Shown one piece after another: positions 17,007-25,164 of a stretch of DNA of 64,000 nucleotides. Position numbers and translations under genes: made by a program. The stretch comes from Flavobacteriales bacterium (GTDB lineage: Bacteria > Bacteroidota > Bacteroidia > Flavobacteriales_F > PHOS-HE28), in the NCBI GenBank assembly GCA_016716605.1, contig JADJWA010000001.1, positions 2,463,001-2,527,000 of the forward strand, in the 5' to 3' direction. The notes under the pieces were generated by a model that was not told the origin of the DNA, made no database searches, and saw only the letters and a program-made list of their open reading frames with translations. Numbering within the stretch: the stretch's first letter is position 1; the number at the start of each line of letters is the position of its first letter.

Positions 17007-17014
17007 CAAAGCTG
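17007..17014 (-). promoter_or_regulatory. -7 box (CAGCTTTG) for the rhodanese gene
   Basis: Reads CAGCTTTG on the minus strand and ends 6 nt before ATG 17000; one mismatch to TAnnTTTG. Confidence 0.42.
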
Positions 17015-17116
17015 CGGAAAGAATCCAATCCGGCAAGCATGCACGGCAATGGCAGCAGGGCTGATCCTGGGTGCCCCGCATATCGGAGTTGCTTGCTGCT
17101 CGACAAGGTTTCCACC

Positions 17117-17124
17117 TACATTCG
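17117..17124 (+). promoter_or_regulatory. -7 box (TACATTCG) for the DUF3575-like gene
   Basis: TACATTCG is the same octamer found before the SRP RNA and the CsgG-like gene. Here the leader to ATG 17165 is about 36 nt, and a second possible box (GCATTTGT) lies inside it. Confidence 0.4.
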
Positions 17125-17164
17125 TTCCCCTGTTCGCATTTGTTCAGGCCCAAACACCACCACC

Positions 17165-17926
17165 ATGAAGCAGCTCCTCATCGCCACCGCGGTCGTCATC
17201 AGCAGCGGTTCGGTGAACGCTCAGGATGCGGTCAGCACCCTCTTCGCTCCGAAGCGCATCGTGAAGACCAACCTCGTTGGTTATGCCCTGTTGTCGGTCA
17301 ACGCGAACTACGAGCAGAAGACGGGCGGTAAGACGTCGGTGGGCCTCCTGGCCGGCTACAAGCTGCCGAATGTGATCAAGGTCGAGGCCATCGGCACCAT
17401 CGATGGCGAGAAGCAAACCTATACCGGTGATGTGGAGCCGCAGGGCATCTTCGTGAATCCCTACTTCCGCTTCTACCCGAAGGAGACCTTCAAGGGCTTC
17501 TACGTGGAGGCTTTCCTGCGCTACTTCAACTACAGCTTCCTTCTGCCCTACGATTACGAGAAGAACAGTGGGAAGATCCGCGCCAACGCCGATGGCAGCG
17601 CCACTGCCTTTGGCGGTGGCCTGGCCTTGGGCGCGCAGTTCCCGCTTGGACCGCGCGTGTACATGGACCTCAACCTCGGCTACGGCATGGCAGTGGGCAA
17701 TGCGCACCTGGAGACCAACGACCCCAACCTGGAGCTGGAGGACTATCAGACCATCCAGCGGAACATCGAGAAGTATCAGGACGACGAGGACATCCAGGTC
17801 TTCATCCTGGGCGACATCCTCACCGACCCGAAGGCCGGGTCGAGCAACACCCAGGCTTGGGCCGATTTCGAGAACAAGGTCTTCGCGATCCTGCGTGGCG
17901 GCATCTGCATCGGCTACGCTTTCTGA
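17165..17926 (+). CDS. Outer-membrane beta-barrel protein (DUF3575-like)
   Basis: A 253-residue protein with signal peptide MKQLLIATAVVISSGSVNAQ. The mature sequence is a series of amphipathic strands: NLVGYALLSVNANYEQKTG, KTSVGLLAGYKL, VNPYFRFYPKE, GFYVEAFLRYFNYSFL, GGGLALGAQFPLG, VYMDLNLGYGMAVG. It ends in an aromatic strand (FAILRGGICIGYAF), the usual terminal residue of outer-membrane barrels. The fold and length fit DUF3575 or small OmpA-like barrels. One acidic loop (NDPNLELEDYQT through YQDDEDI) interrupts the barrel and probably faces the exterior. A good terminator follows, so it is monocistronic. Function unknown. Confidence 0.82.
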   Translation: MKQLLIATAVVISSGSVNAQDAVSTLFAPKRIVKTNLVGYALLSVNANYEQKTGGKTSVGLLAGYKLPNVIKVEAIGTIDGEKQTYTGDVEPQGIFVNPYFRFYPKETFKGFYVEAFLRYFNYSFLLPYDYEKNSGKIRANADGSATAFGGGLALGAQFPLGPRVYMDLNLGYGMAVGNAHLETNDPNLELEDYQTIQRNIEKYQDDEDIQVFILGDILTDPKAGSSNTQAWADFENKVFAILRGGICIGYAF

Positions 17927-17943
17927 TCCGCACCCTTTGCGCG

Positions 17944-17971
17944 AAGGCCCCGGGAAATCCTGGGGCCTTTT
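17944..17971 (+). terminator. Rho-independent terminator
   Basis: An 11-bp stem (AAGGCCCCGGG with CCTGGGGCCTT, one G-T pair), AAAT loop and TTTT tail, 18 nt after the barrel gene stop. Confidence 0.85.
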
Positions 17972-18054
17972 CATTCCGCCCAACGGGCCGGTCAATTGAT
18001 TCCTTGCGCATCCCGCAGCTGCGCGGCGTCCCGGAAGCAAACAGAACAAGCGCG

Positions 18055-18062
18055 CATATTTG
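18055..18062 (+). promoter_or_regulatory. -7 box (CATATTTG) upstream of the mini-ORF
   Basis: CATATTTG matches TAnnTTTG at seven of eight positions counting the free ones and ends 7 nt before ATG 18070. It would start the transcript at the mini-ORF and not at the M3 peptidase start about 100 nt downstream. Confidence 0.5.
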
Positions 18063-18069
18063 CCCGCCG

Positions 18070-18165
18070 ATGCGAATGAGAACGGATCTCGCTTGGGCCT
18101 TGGTCACCTTGGGACAGGGCCCGGATGCGCTCATCCATCAGCCGACCACCACTTACCTGCGATGA
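18070..18165 (+). CDS. Short leader ORF coupled to the M3 peptidase
   Basis: A 31-codon frame (MRMRTDLAWALVTLG, then GPDALIHQPTTTYLR) begins 7 nt after a good -7 box. Its TGA overlaps the peptidase ATG in the sequence CGATGACC. No other plausible start for the peptidase lies near the promoter. The mini-protein has a short hydrophobic core but no clear signal peptide. It may be a translated leader that delivers ribosomes to the peptidase start, or a small protein in its own right. The alternative is that the leader is untranslated. Only position, spacing and overlap support it. Confidence 0.45.
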   Translation: MRMRTDLAWALVTLGQGPDALIHQPTTTYLR

Positions 18166-20213
18166 CCAACCCCTTACTTCTGATCAGCGCGCTCCCGTTC
18201 CAGGCACCGGCCTTCGATCGCATCCGCGATGAGCACTTCCGCCCCGCGTTGGCCGAGGGGATGAAGCGCCATCGCGCCGAGGTGAATCGGATCGCCAACA
18301 ACGAAGAGCCGCCGACCTTCGAGAACACTATCGTGGCGCTGGAGCGCGCGGGCCAGGACCTGAGCCGCGCGAGCAGCGTGTTCTACAACCTCGTGGGCAG
18401 CGCCACCAACGATGTGCTGCAGGCCGTGAAGGCTGACATGGCCCCGAAGCTGGCGGCGCACAACGATGCCATCGCCCTTAACGAGCGCCTCTTCGCGCGC
18501 ATCAAGCAATTGCACGACCGCATGGAATCGCTGCAGCTCGATGCCGTGGACGCGCGCCTGCTCGACCGCTGCTACACGCGTTTCGTGCGCGCGGGCGCCC
18601 TGCTCGATGCAGCCGGCAAGGAGCGCATGACCGACCTGAACGAGGAAGAGGCCCGCCTCGTGGCTCGTTTCGAGGAGAATATCCTCAAGGAGCGCATGGC
18701 CTCGGCGGTGCTGGTTGACGATGCGCACTTGCTCGAGGGTCTGAGCGCTGAGGCGATCGAAGCCGCTGCCTTGGCGGCGAAGGAGAAAGGGCACGAGGGC
18801 CAATGGCTCATCGACCTGCGCAATACCACTACGCAGCCCGTGCTCGCCGAATTGAAGGTCCGCGCCATGCGCGAGCGCATCCTGAAAGCCAGTCTGGCGC
18901 GCAACAGCCGTGGCAACACGTGGGACAACCGCGCCATCATTGCGCGCTTGGCGCAATTGCGCGCGCAGAAGGCGCAGCTCCTCGGTTTCGCGTCGTGGGC
19001 GCACTACGTGATGGACGACCAGATGGCGAAAGCCCCCGTGAACGCTCTGGGGCTCATGGGCCGTTTGGCACCGGCCGCCGTGGCCAATGCTCGCCAGGAA
19101 GCCGGAAAGCTGCAAGCCATAATGGATGCGGAATCGGGCATGAGCGGGAGCGGGCCACGGCGCTTGGCCGCCTGGGACTGGGACTACTGCGCCGAACAGG
19201 TGCGCAAGGCCGAATTCGATTTCGATGAATCCGCCGTGAAGCCCTACCTCGAGTTCGAGCGCGTGCTGCACGATGGCGTCTTCTTCGCCGCCCATGCGCT
19301 CTTCGGCCTTTCGTTCAAGGAGCGCAAGGACCTGCCCGTCTATCATCCCGATGTGCGCGTCTTCGACATCGTGGATGCCGATGGAAGCGTGATCGGCCTC
19401 ATCTACGGCGACTTCTATGCCCGCGACAACAAGAACGGCGGCGCGTGGATGAGCACCTTCGTGGACCAGAGCACCTTGCTGGGCCAGCAGCCCGTGATCA
19501 CGCAGGTGTGCAACTACACCAGGCCCGCAGCGGGTCAGCCCTGCCTGCTCAGCTGGGACGATGTGATCACGCTCTTCCACGAATTCGGGCACGGCCTGCA
19601 TGGCATGCTCAGTGAGCAGAAGTACCCGCGCTTCAGCGGAACGGCCACCAGCACCGATTTCGTGGAATTCCCCTCGCAGGTGAATGAGAACTGGGCGCTC
19701 GACCCGCTGGTGCTGGCGCGCTATGCGAAGCACCACGGCACCGGTGAGCCCATGCCAGCAGACCTTGCAGACAAGTTGCGCAAGGCACGCACGTTCAACC
19801 AGGGCTATCGCACCACCGAGTACCTCGCAGCGGCCATCATCGATCTTGCCTGGCACGGTTTGACGGCCGATGCGCCGCTCGTCGAGGATGTCGATGCCTT
19901 CGAGCACGCGGCGCTGTCCAAGCACGGCCTCGACCTCGAGCAGGTGCCGCCGCGCTACCGCAGCTGCTACTTCAGCCATGCCTGGACCGGCTACGCGGCC
20001 AATTACTACGCCTACCTCTGGAGCGAGGTGATGGATGCCGATGGCTTCGCGTGGTTCATGGAGAACGGAGGCCTCACGCGCGCCAACGGCGATCGCCTGC
20101 GCGCCACCGTGCTCAGTCAGGGCGGCAGCAAGCCCGAGGCCCAGCTCTACCGCGACTTCACCGGCCGCGACCCGCGCGTGGAGCCGCTGCTGGAGAAAAG
20201 GGGGATGCGGTAG
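18162..20213 (+). CDS. dcp: M3-family peptidyl-dipeptidase (Dcp-like)
   Basis: A 683-residue zinc metallopeptidase of family M3. The mostly helical N-terminal half includes PPTFENTIVALERAGQDLSRA, typical of Dcp and oligopeptidase A. The zinc site is LFHEFGHGLHG (His473, Glu474, His477) with third ligand Glu502 in DFVEFPSQ. VNENWALDPLVLARYA and FSHAWTGYAANYYAYLWSEV are family signatures near the C-terminus. No signal peptide is present, so it should act in the cytoplasm on short peptides. The frame continues upstream to 18060, but ATG 18162, overlapping the mini-ORF stop, gives the usual MTNPLLL-type start. The stop adjoins an anomalous G-rich tract. Confidence 0.95.
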   Translation: MTNPLLLISALPFQAPAFDRIRDEHFRPALAEGMKRHRAEVNRIANNEEPPTFENTIVALERAGQDLSRASSVFYNLVGSATNDVLQAVKADMAPKLAAHNDAIALNERLFARIKQLHDRMESLQLDAVDARLLDRCYTRFVRAGALLDAAGKERMTDLNEEEARLVARFEENILKERMASAVLVDDAHLLEGLSAEAIEAAALAAKEKGHEGQWLIDLRNTTTQPVLAELKVRAMRERILKASLARNSRGNTWDNRAIIARLAQLRAQKAQLLGFASWAHYVMDDQMAKAPVNALGLMGRLAPAAVANARQEAGKLQAIMDAESGMSGSGPRRLAAWDWDYCAEQVRKAEFDFDESAVKPYLEFERVLHDGVFFAAHALFGLSFKERKDLPVYHPDVRVFDIVDADGSVIGLIYGDFYARDNKNGGAWMSTFVDQSTLLGQQPVITQVCNYTRPAAGQPCLLSWDDVITLFHEFGHGLHGMLSEQKYPRFSGTATSTDFVEFPSQVNENWALDPLVLARYAKHHGTGEPMPADLADKLRKARTFNQGYRTTEYLAAAIIDLAWHGLTADAPLVEDVDAFEHAALSKHGLDLEQVPPRYRSCYFSHAWTGYAANYYAYLWSEVMDADGFAWFMENGGLTRANGDRLRATVLSQGGSKPEAQLYRDFTGRDPRVEPLLEKRGMR

Positions 20214-20345
20214 CAGGTCGGGGGCGAGGCCGCCTCTTCACGGGAGACGCCCCCGGGCGCGGCGCGGGCGGGAGCCCCGAGGGGGGCCCGGGGGGGCGGG
20301 GGGGCTAGTGCGGTCGGGGCCAATTCGCCCCGGGGGCCCGGGGAG
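20214..20345. other. Anomalous G-rich low-complexity spacer
   Basis: About 130 bp between the M3 peptidase and the LptD 3' end consist largely of G runs of 4-7 bases with few A or T. A 6-bp hairpin (20315-20320 with 20327-20332) lies inside but has no T-run. The composition is unlike any other spacer here. It may be a real G-tract, which could form G-quadruplexes on one strand, or low-quality assembled sequence. It contains no credible gene. Confidence 0.6.
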
Positions 20346-20361
20346 GGCAGCGGTCTTCCAT

Positions 20362-22919
20362 TCAATACAGCAGATTGTTGTCGTTGCCGTAGGGCCGGCG
20401 CTGCTCGTACTTCAGGTCGCGCAGGATGCTTGCCTTCACGTTGATGCGCACCATGAAGCTCTTGCGCAGGCCGATGGGCGTGATGTTGAAGTTGAACTCC
20501 CAGCAGTGCAGGTCCCAGTAGAGGTTGAGCGAGGTGGGGTCCATTCCCCGGCTACGAGGTCATAGCCGCTGCTGCCGCCGAGCTTCCAGTGCTTCAGCAC
20601 GGTCACATCGCCGTTGAAGAGCACGCTCTTGCGCTCGTCCTGCGTGTAGGTGCCCTCCCGGTATGACCGGCTCACGTCGTAACTGTAATTCACGCCCAAC
20701 CGCCACGGCATGCTGAAGCTCTGGCGCGCGCCCTTCGCAGGGTCGCTGTCCTGCACCACCTGGCTGCCGGGCGGCTCCGCGCTGGTGCCTTGTCCGTAGC
20801 GCTTGCTCTTCAGTTCCACGCCCAAGGCCACATTGGTGTAGAGCATGCGCGCCAGGGCGCCGCTTGCGCTGCGCTCGCTGCGGTTGATGCGCTGCCCATC
20901 GAGGTCAACGGCATAGGGATCCCAGGTGCTGTTCACGTTCACGTTGATCGCGTTCGCGATCAGCGTGCGCGCCGCGATCGACACCGACGACCAGCGCACG
21001 CTATCCTTCAGCATGTCGTAGCTGCTGTTGATGCCGAGGAAGTCGAGCAGCTTGATCTTCTTGAGCGCGAGGCCGCCTTGTCCGCTGGTGTCCTCGCGCA
21101 TGGCTTTCTTGTCGCGCACCTTGGCCTCCACGTTCTGGATCAGCCCCACGTTCAGTGAGCCGCTCTCACCCACGCTCGGCTCACCGTAGATGCCGATCTG
21201 GAAGGGGGAGTAGGTGCCGAGCGAGCCATTGGCACCGAAGGGGCCTTCGATCCGCGTGCTGTTATCCGGGCGGTAGCTGAGGCCCACGTTGGGCGTGATG
21301 GTGTGGCGGATGGCGCGCACCGCTCCGCCACGGAAGGTGTACATGCCGTAGAGCTTCGTGGTGAGCGTGGCACCCGCGCTCCATTCGCCCGCGCGGCGGA
21401 AACCGCCCACGGTATCGGTGAACACGGTGTCGGGCTCCGGCTGATAGGTGCGGCGCAGTGTTTCCAGGTACCAGCGGTCGGTGAAGCGGAACTCCGGGTT
21501 CACGCTGAAGAAGCGGTTCTTGAGCGTGGTGGTGATGGCGGCGGTATGGCGCATGCCATTGCGGGCTTCGCGCGTGAGATTCGAGAGGTTCTCGAGGTAG
21601 AGCTTTTCCTCGGTGGTGCTGAGCCGGTTGTCGAGGTTGGCGGTGTAGGTGAGCGCGAGCTGATCGTACCAGCGCGACGGGGCGCCGATGGGCCGGAGCA
21701 TCTGCACCGGAAGGATGCGCTGCAGGTTGAAGGTGATGGCCGGCAGCGTGATGTCGAAGCTGCGGTTGAGCGTGTTCTGGCGGTGCAGCGCGTTCACGGC
21801 TACGGAGTACGGCTTTCCGGGCCATAGCCGCGCGTAGCTGATATTGCTCTGGAAGGTGTTGCTGAGGTAATCGCCGACGTTGCTGTTGAAGTTGTTGCGG
21901 TAGTTGTTGCTGGTGCCCACGTTCACGCTGGCGCTGAAGCGGTCGGTGAGGCTGGCGCGCGCATCCACCTGATGGCTCCAGTTCACGAAGAAGTTGCGCT
22001 GCCGGCTGAAGTCGGGGAACTCGGGGTCGCTGCTCAGCAGGGTGCTGTGGTTGAGCTGCAGGTTGCCGCTGTACCGGTAGCGCGAGCGGTAGCGCGTGAT
22101 GCCGCGCAGGGCCCAGCTGCCGCGGCTGTAGATATCGCCGGTGAGGCTCAGGTCGGCGCGCTCGCCCAGTTGCTGGTACCAGCCGCCATTGAGCAGGAAG
22201 TAGCCGAGGGTGGGGTTGTTGCCCCAGACCGGGATCAGCAAGCCGCTGCTTCCGCTCTTCTTGTTCGGGAAGAGCCCGAAAGGGATGGCCAGCGGGGTGG
22301 GCACCTTGCGGAACTTCATGTAGGCCGGGCCGCTGATGATCTTATCGTCCGGGATCACCATCATTCGGCTCACCTGGAAGTGGTAGTGCGGGTTAGGTCG
22401 ATCGCAGGTGGTGAGCTTGCCGCTGCGGCTGTGCACCTCGCCGTTCGCGTGGCGCTTGCTCAGCCCGGCGTGCAGCCACGCTTCCTGCTCCTGCGTGCGC
22501 ACCTCGCGGATGATGCCCACCTTGGTCTTGAGGTTCACGCGGATGCTGTCGGCGTCGATGGTGTGGCCATCCTGCACCAGGCGCGGCTTTCCGGCGATGG
22601 CTCCGGTGCTGTCCGGTGCACCAAAGCTCATGGCCTCTTCGTTCTTGAAGCTGAACACGATGCGGTCGGCCGTGAGCTGGGTTCCTTTGTAGCGCACGCT
22701 CGCGGCGCCATAGAGGTACACCGCTTGCTCAGCGAGGTCGTACCGGATGCTGTCGCGCGCGCTGTAGCGCACCTCGTCGCTGAGCTTCTGCGCCCGCGCA
22801 CCGATGCCCTCGCACATCAACAGGAAAATGATGAAAACTGAGACCGATGCCGACCTGCCGCCCCTGGTGGCGCCTCTTTCTTCGCGCCACGGGGGCCGGA
22901 TGCGTCGCTGTGCCTGCAT
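20362..22919 (-). CDS. lptD: LptD-like LPS-assembly outer-membrane protein, frameshifted near its 3' end
   Basis: About 850 residues. It has a hydrophobic signal (SVSVFIIFLLMCEGIGARAQ), an OstA-like periplasmic jellyroll (YLYGAASVRYKGTQLTADRI, and DADSIRVNLKTKVGII), then a long beta-barrel. Bacteroidota homologues fill the LptD role, inserting LPS in the outer leaflet. The first frame runs off the family at HWKLGGSSGYDLVAGEW and would end at 20436. The proper ending (TSLNLYWDLHCWEFNFN through KASILRDLKYEQRRPYGN and NNLLY) is in another frame and stops at 20362. One extra C in the C4 run on the minus strand (G4 at 20536-20539) restores it. The start at 22919 follows a -7 box; an in-frame upstream extension runs antisense to the amidase gene. 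Sequencing error is the likeliest cause because the gene is normally essential. Confidence 0.85.
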
Positions 22920-22938
22920 GGTCCGGGAATCCTCGCGG

Positions 22939-24120
22939 ATGAGCGGCGCGAAAAGTACGCATCGCCCCCCGCGCCGCTTGGAACGCCCGCTCCGCCATCT
23001 CCTTTCAGCCTTAACGATCCTTGTGCTCGTAGGAACGGCCGTGGGCCAGGGCCGCGACCCGCATCGCATCCGCACCATCGTGCTCGATGCCGGTCATGGT
23101 GGCAAAGATCCCGGCAACCTGGGCACCGGACGCTACAAGACCACCGAGAAGCATGTGTCGCTCAACGTCGCCAAGCTCGTGGGCAAGTACCTCAACGAGG
23201 CCTTCCCCGAGGTGAAGGTGGTGTACACACGCGACGACGACCGCTTCATCGAGCTCATGGAGCGCACCCAGATCGCCAACCGCGCCAAGGCCGACATCTT
23301 CCTCAGCATCCATTGCAACGCCAACGACAGCAAGGACCCGCACGGCTGCGAGACCTACGTGATGGGCCTGCACAAGACCGATGCGAACATGAAGGTGGCC
23401 ATGAAGGAGAACGCGGCGATCCTGCTCGAGGACGGCCACGAGCTGAAGTACGGAGGCTACGATCCCAAGCGGCCCGAGAGCCAGATCGAGTTGAGCCTGC
23501 GCCAGAACGTGCACCTCGACCAGAGCCTGCTGCTCAGCTCGCTCATCCAGAAGCAATTCAAGGAGCGCGTGGGGCGGCCGGACCGCGGGGTGAAGCAAGC
23601 CGGCTTCCTGGTGATCAGCTACACCACCATGCCGGCGGTGCTCATCGAGCTCGGCTTCCTCACCAATCCAACGGAAGAGGATTTCCTGCAGGAAGAGCAG
23701 GGGCAGGATTTCATGGCCAGCGCCATCTACCGCGCCATCAAGGAATACAAATCCATCGTCGAGGGCCTGCCCACCGAGACAGCGCAGGAGGCGAAGCCCG
23801 ACTGCACGCGCGTGGCCGTGAAGGAACCCGAGCCGAAGCCGCGCACGGAGAGCGGCGTGCGCTTCAAGGTGCAGATCGCCACCAGCAGCAAGCGCATCGA
23901 ACCGAAGGCGAAGAACTTCAACGGCCTCGAAGGTGTTGAGGAGCACAAGGGGCAGGGGCTCTTCAAGTACACCGTGGGCGATGAAATCAGACTGGATGCT
24001 GCCCGGGCGGTGCAGCGGCGATGCAAGGAAAGGGGATTCGATGGCGCCTTCATCGTGGCCTTCCGCGATGGGCAACGGATCGATCTGCAGGAAGCGGTTA
24101 ATTTGGCCCAAGGCCGATAG
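22939..24120 (+). CDS. Periplasmic N-acetylmuramoyl-L-alanine amidase
   Basis: A 393-residue Amidase_3 enzyme cleaving the MurNAc-L-Ala bond of peptidoglycan. Signal region RHLLSALTILVLVGTAVGQG, then the zinc amidase domain: TIVLDAGHGGKDPGN (zinc His and catalytic surroundings), VVYTRDDDRFIELMERTQIAN, ADIFLSIHCNAN (second zinc His), GCETYVMGLHKT, and TMPAVLIELGFLTN (catalytic Glu). The C-terminal about 100 residues (VRFKVQIATSSKRIEP through GDEIRLDAARAVQRRCKERGF) form a SPOR-like peptidoglycan-binding domain. The start is placed at ATG 22939, just before a basic n-region; 22804 is in frame but overlaps lptD deeply. Divergent pairing with lptD is typical of Flavobacteriales. Confidence 0.93.
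   Translation: MSGAKSTHRPPRRLERPLRHLLSALTILVLVGTAVGQGRDPHRIRTIVLDAGHGGKDPGNLGTGRYKTTEKHVSLNVAKLVGKYLNEAFPEVKVVYTRDDDRFIELMERTQIANRAKADIFLSIHCNANDSKDPHGCETYVMGLHKTDANMKVAMKENAAILLEDGHELKYGGYDPKRPESQIELSLRQNVHLDQSLLLSSLIQKQFKERVGRPDRGVKQAGFLVISYTTMPAVLIELGFLTNPTEEDFLQEEQGQDFMASAIYRAIKEYKSIVEGLPTETAQEAKPDCTRVAVKEPEPKPRTESGVRFKVQIATSSKRIEPKAKNFNGLEGVEEHKGQGLFKYTVGDEIRLDAARAVQRRCKERGFDGAFIVAFRDGQRIDLQEAVNLAQGR
22950..22957 (-). promoter_or_regulatory. -7 box (TACTTTTC) for lptD
   Basis: Minus-strand TACTTTTCG lies about 30 nt before the proposed lptD start. It sits inside the first codons of the divergent amidase gene. Confidence 0.35.
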
Positions 24121-24129
24121 GAGCGGAGC

Positions 24130-25164
24130 ATGAAGATCAAACGCGAGTACAGCATTGCAGGCATCGCCATCGCCGGGCTGCTGCTGCTCTATTTCGGGAT
24201 CAATTACCTGCGCGGCCTCGATGTGCTCACCAAGCGCAACGTGTTCCATGTGGTGTACAACGACATCAGCGGCGTGAACTCGGCCTCGCCGGTCTTCCTC
24301 AATGGTTACAAGGTGGGCCAGGTGGTGGGCACCGGCCTGCTTCCCGATGGCAGTGGCCGCATCGCCGTGAGCTTCCAGCTGAATGAGCGCCAACTGAAGC
24401 TGCCCAAGGACACCAAGGTGCAGATCTACAGCGCCGACCTCTTCAGCCGGGCCTTGCAGATCATCATCGGCAAGAGTCCAGAGGTCGCGCAGGCCGGCGA
24501 TACGCTGATCGGCAACACCGAGTTGAGCCTCACCGATGCCGTAGGCGAGCAGATCGATCCGCTGAAGCGCAAGGCCGAGGCCATGCTCGCCAACATCGAC
24601 TCGTTGCTCACCACCATGCAGGACCTGCTCAACGATAGCACGTTGGGCGACATCGACGCGAGCTTCTCCAGCATCCGCGGTACGCTCGAGAACCTCAACA
24701 GCACCAGCCGCCGCCTCGATGCCCTCATGGCCGCCGAGAGTGTCACCATCCACGCCGTGCTCGAGAACCTGCGCCGAGTCACCACCAACCTCGATAGCTA
24801 CCACGCCAGCCTGAGTTCCACCTTGTCCAACCTCGATACCCTCAGCGGCGACCTCGCGAGCCCGCGCACCCGGCAGATGCTCGCTGACCTTGCCGAGACC
24901 AGCACCAAGCTGAAGGGCGTGATGACCGGCTTGGAACAGGGCGAAGGATCGCTCGGCGCGCTCCTGAAGAACGATACGCTCTACGACAACCTGCAGAGCG
25001 CGAGCAAGGAGCTCGATCTGCTGCTCGAGGATCTCCGCCTCAATCCCAACCGCTACGTGCAGCTCTCGCTCTTCGGCAAGAAGGACAAGCTGCCCAAGCT
25101 CACCGACAGCGATGTGCAGCGCATCAAGCAAGCGCTGCAGGACGACAAGCGCATGAAGCCATGA
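24130..25164 (+). CDS. MlaD/MCE-family lipid-transport protein
   Basis: A 344-residue protein with one N-terminal membrane helix (YSIAGIAIAGLLLLYFGINYL) and one MCE domain: HVVYNDISGVNSASPVFLNG, then YKVGQVVGTGLLPDG, then RIAVSFQLNERQLKLP, and YSADLFSRALQIIIG. The rest is a long helical region (residues about 150-310) with many Leu/Ser heptads, matching the extended needle or coiled coil of MCE proteins. MlaD-type proteins bind phospholipid and form hexamers that shuttle lipids between membranes. No MlaE/MlaF permease genes are in the window. It follows the amidase by 9 nt and overlaps the Fe-S gene by ATGA. Confidence 0.92.
   Translation: MKIKREYSIAGIAIAGLLLLYFGINYLRGLDVLTKRNVFHVVYNDISGVNSASPVFLNGYKVGQVVGTGLLPDGSGRIAVSFQLNERQLKLPKDTKVQIYSADLFSRALQIIIGKSPEVAQAGDTLIGNTELSLTDAVGEQIDPLKRKAEAMLANIDSLLTTMQDLLNDSTLGDIDASFSSIRGTLENLNSTSRRLDALMAAESVTIHAVLENLRRVTTNLDSYHASLSSTLSNLDTLSGDLASPRTRQMLADLAETSTKLKGVMTGLEQGEGSLGALLKNDTLYDNLQSASKELDLLLEDLRLNPNRYVQLSLFGKKDKLPKLTDSDVQRIKQALQDDKRMKP

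Noticed and set aside
20315..20332. Terminator hairpin between the M3 peptidase and lptD
   Set aside because: Only six pairs, no T-run, and the surrounding sequence is of doubtful quality.
23011..25131. Minus-strand open frame of 706 codons opposite the amidase and MCE genes
   Set aside because: A shadow of well-supported plus-strand genes, with biased composition and no recognisable family.
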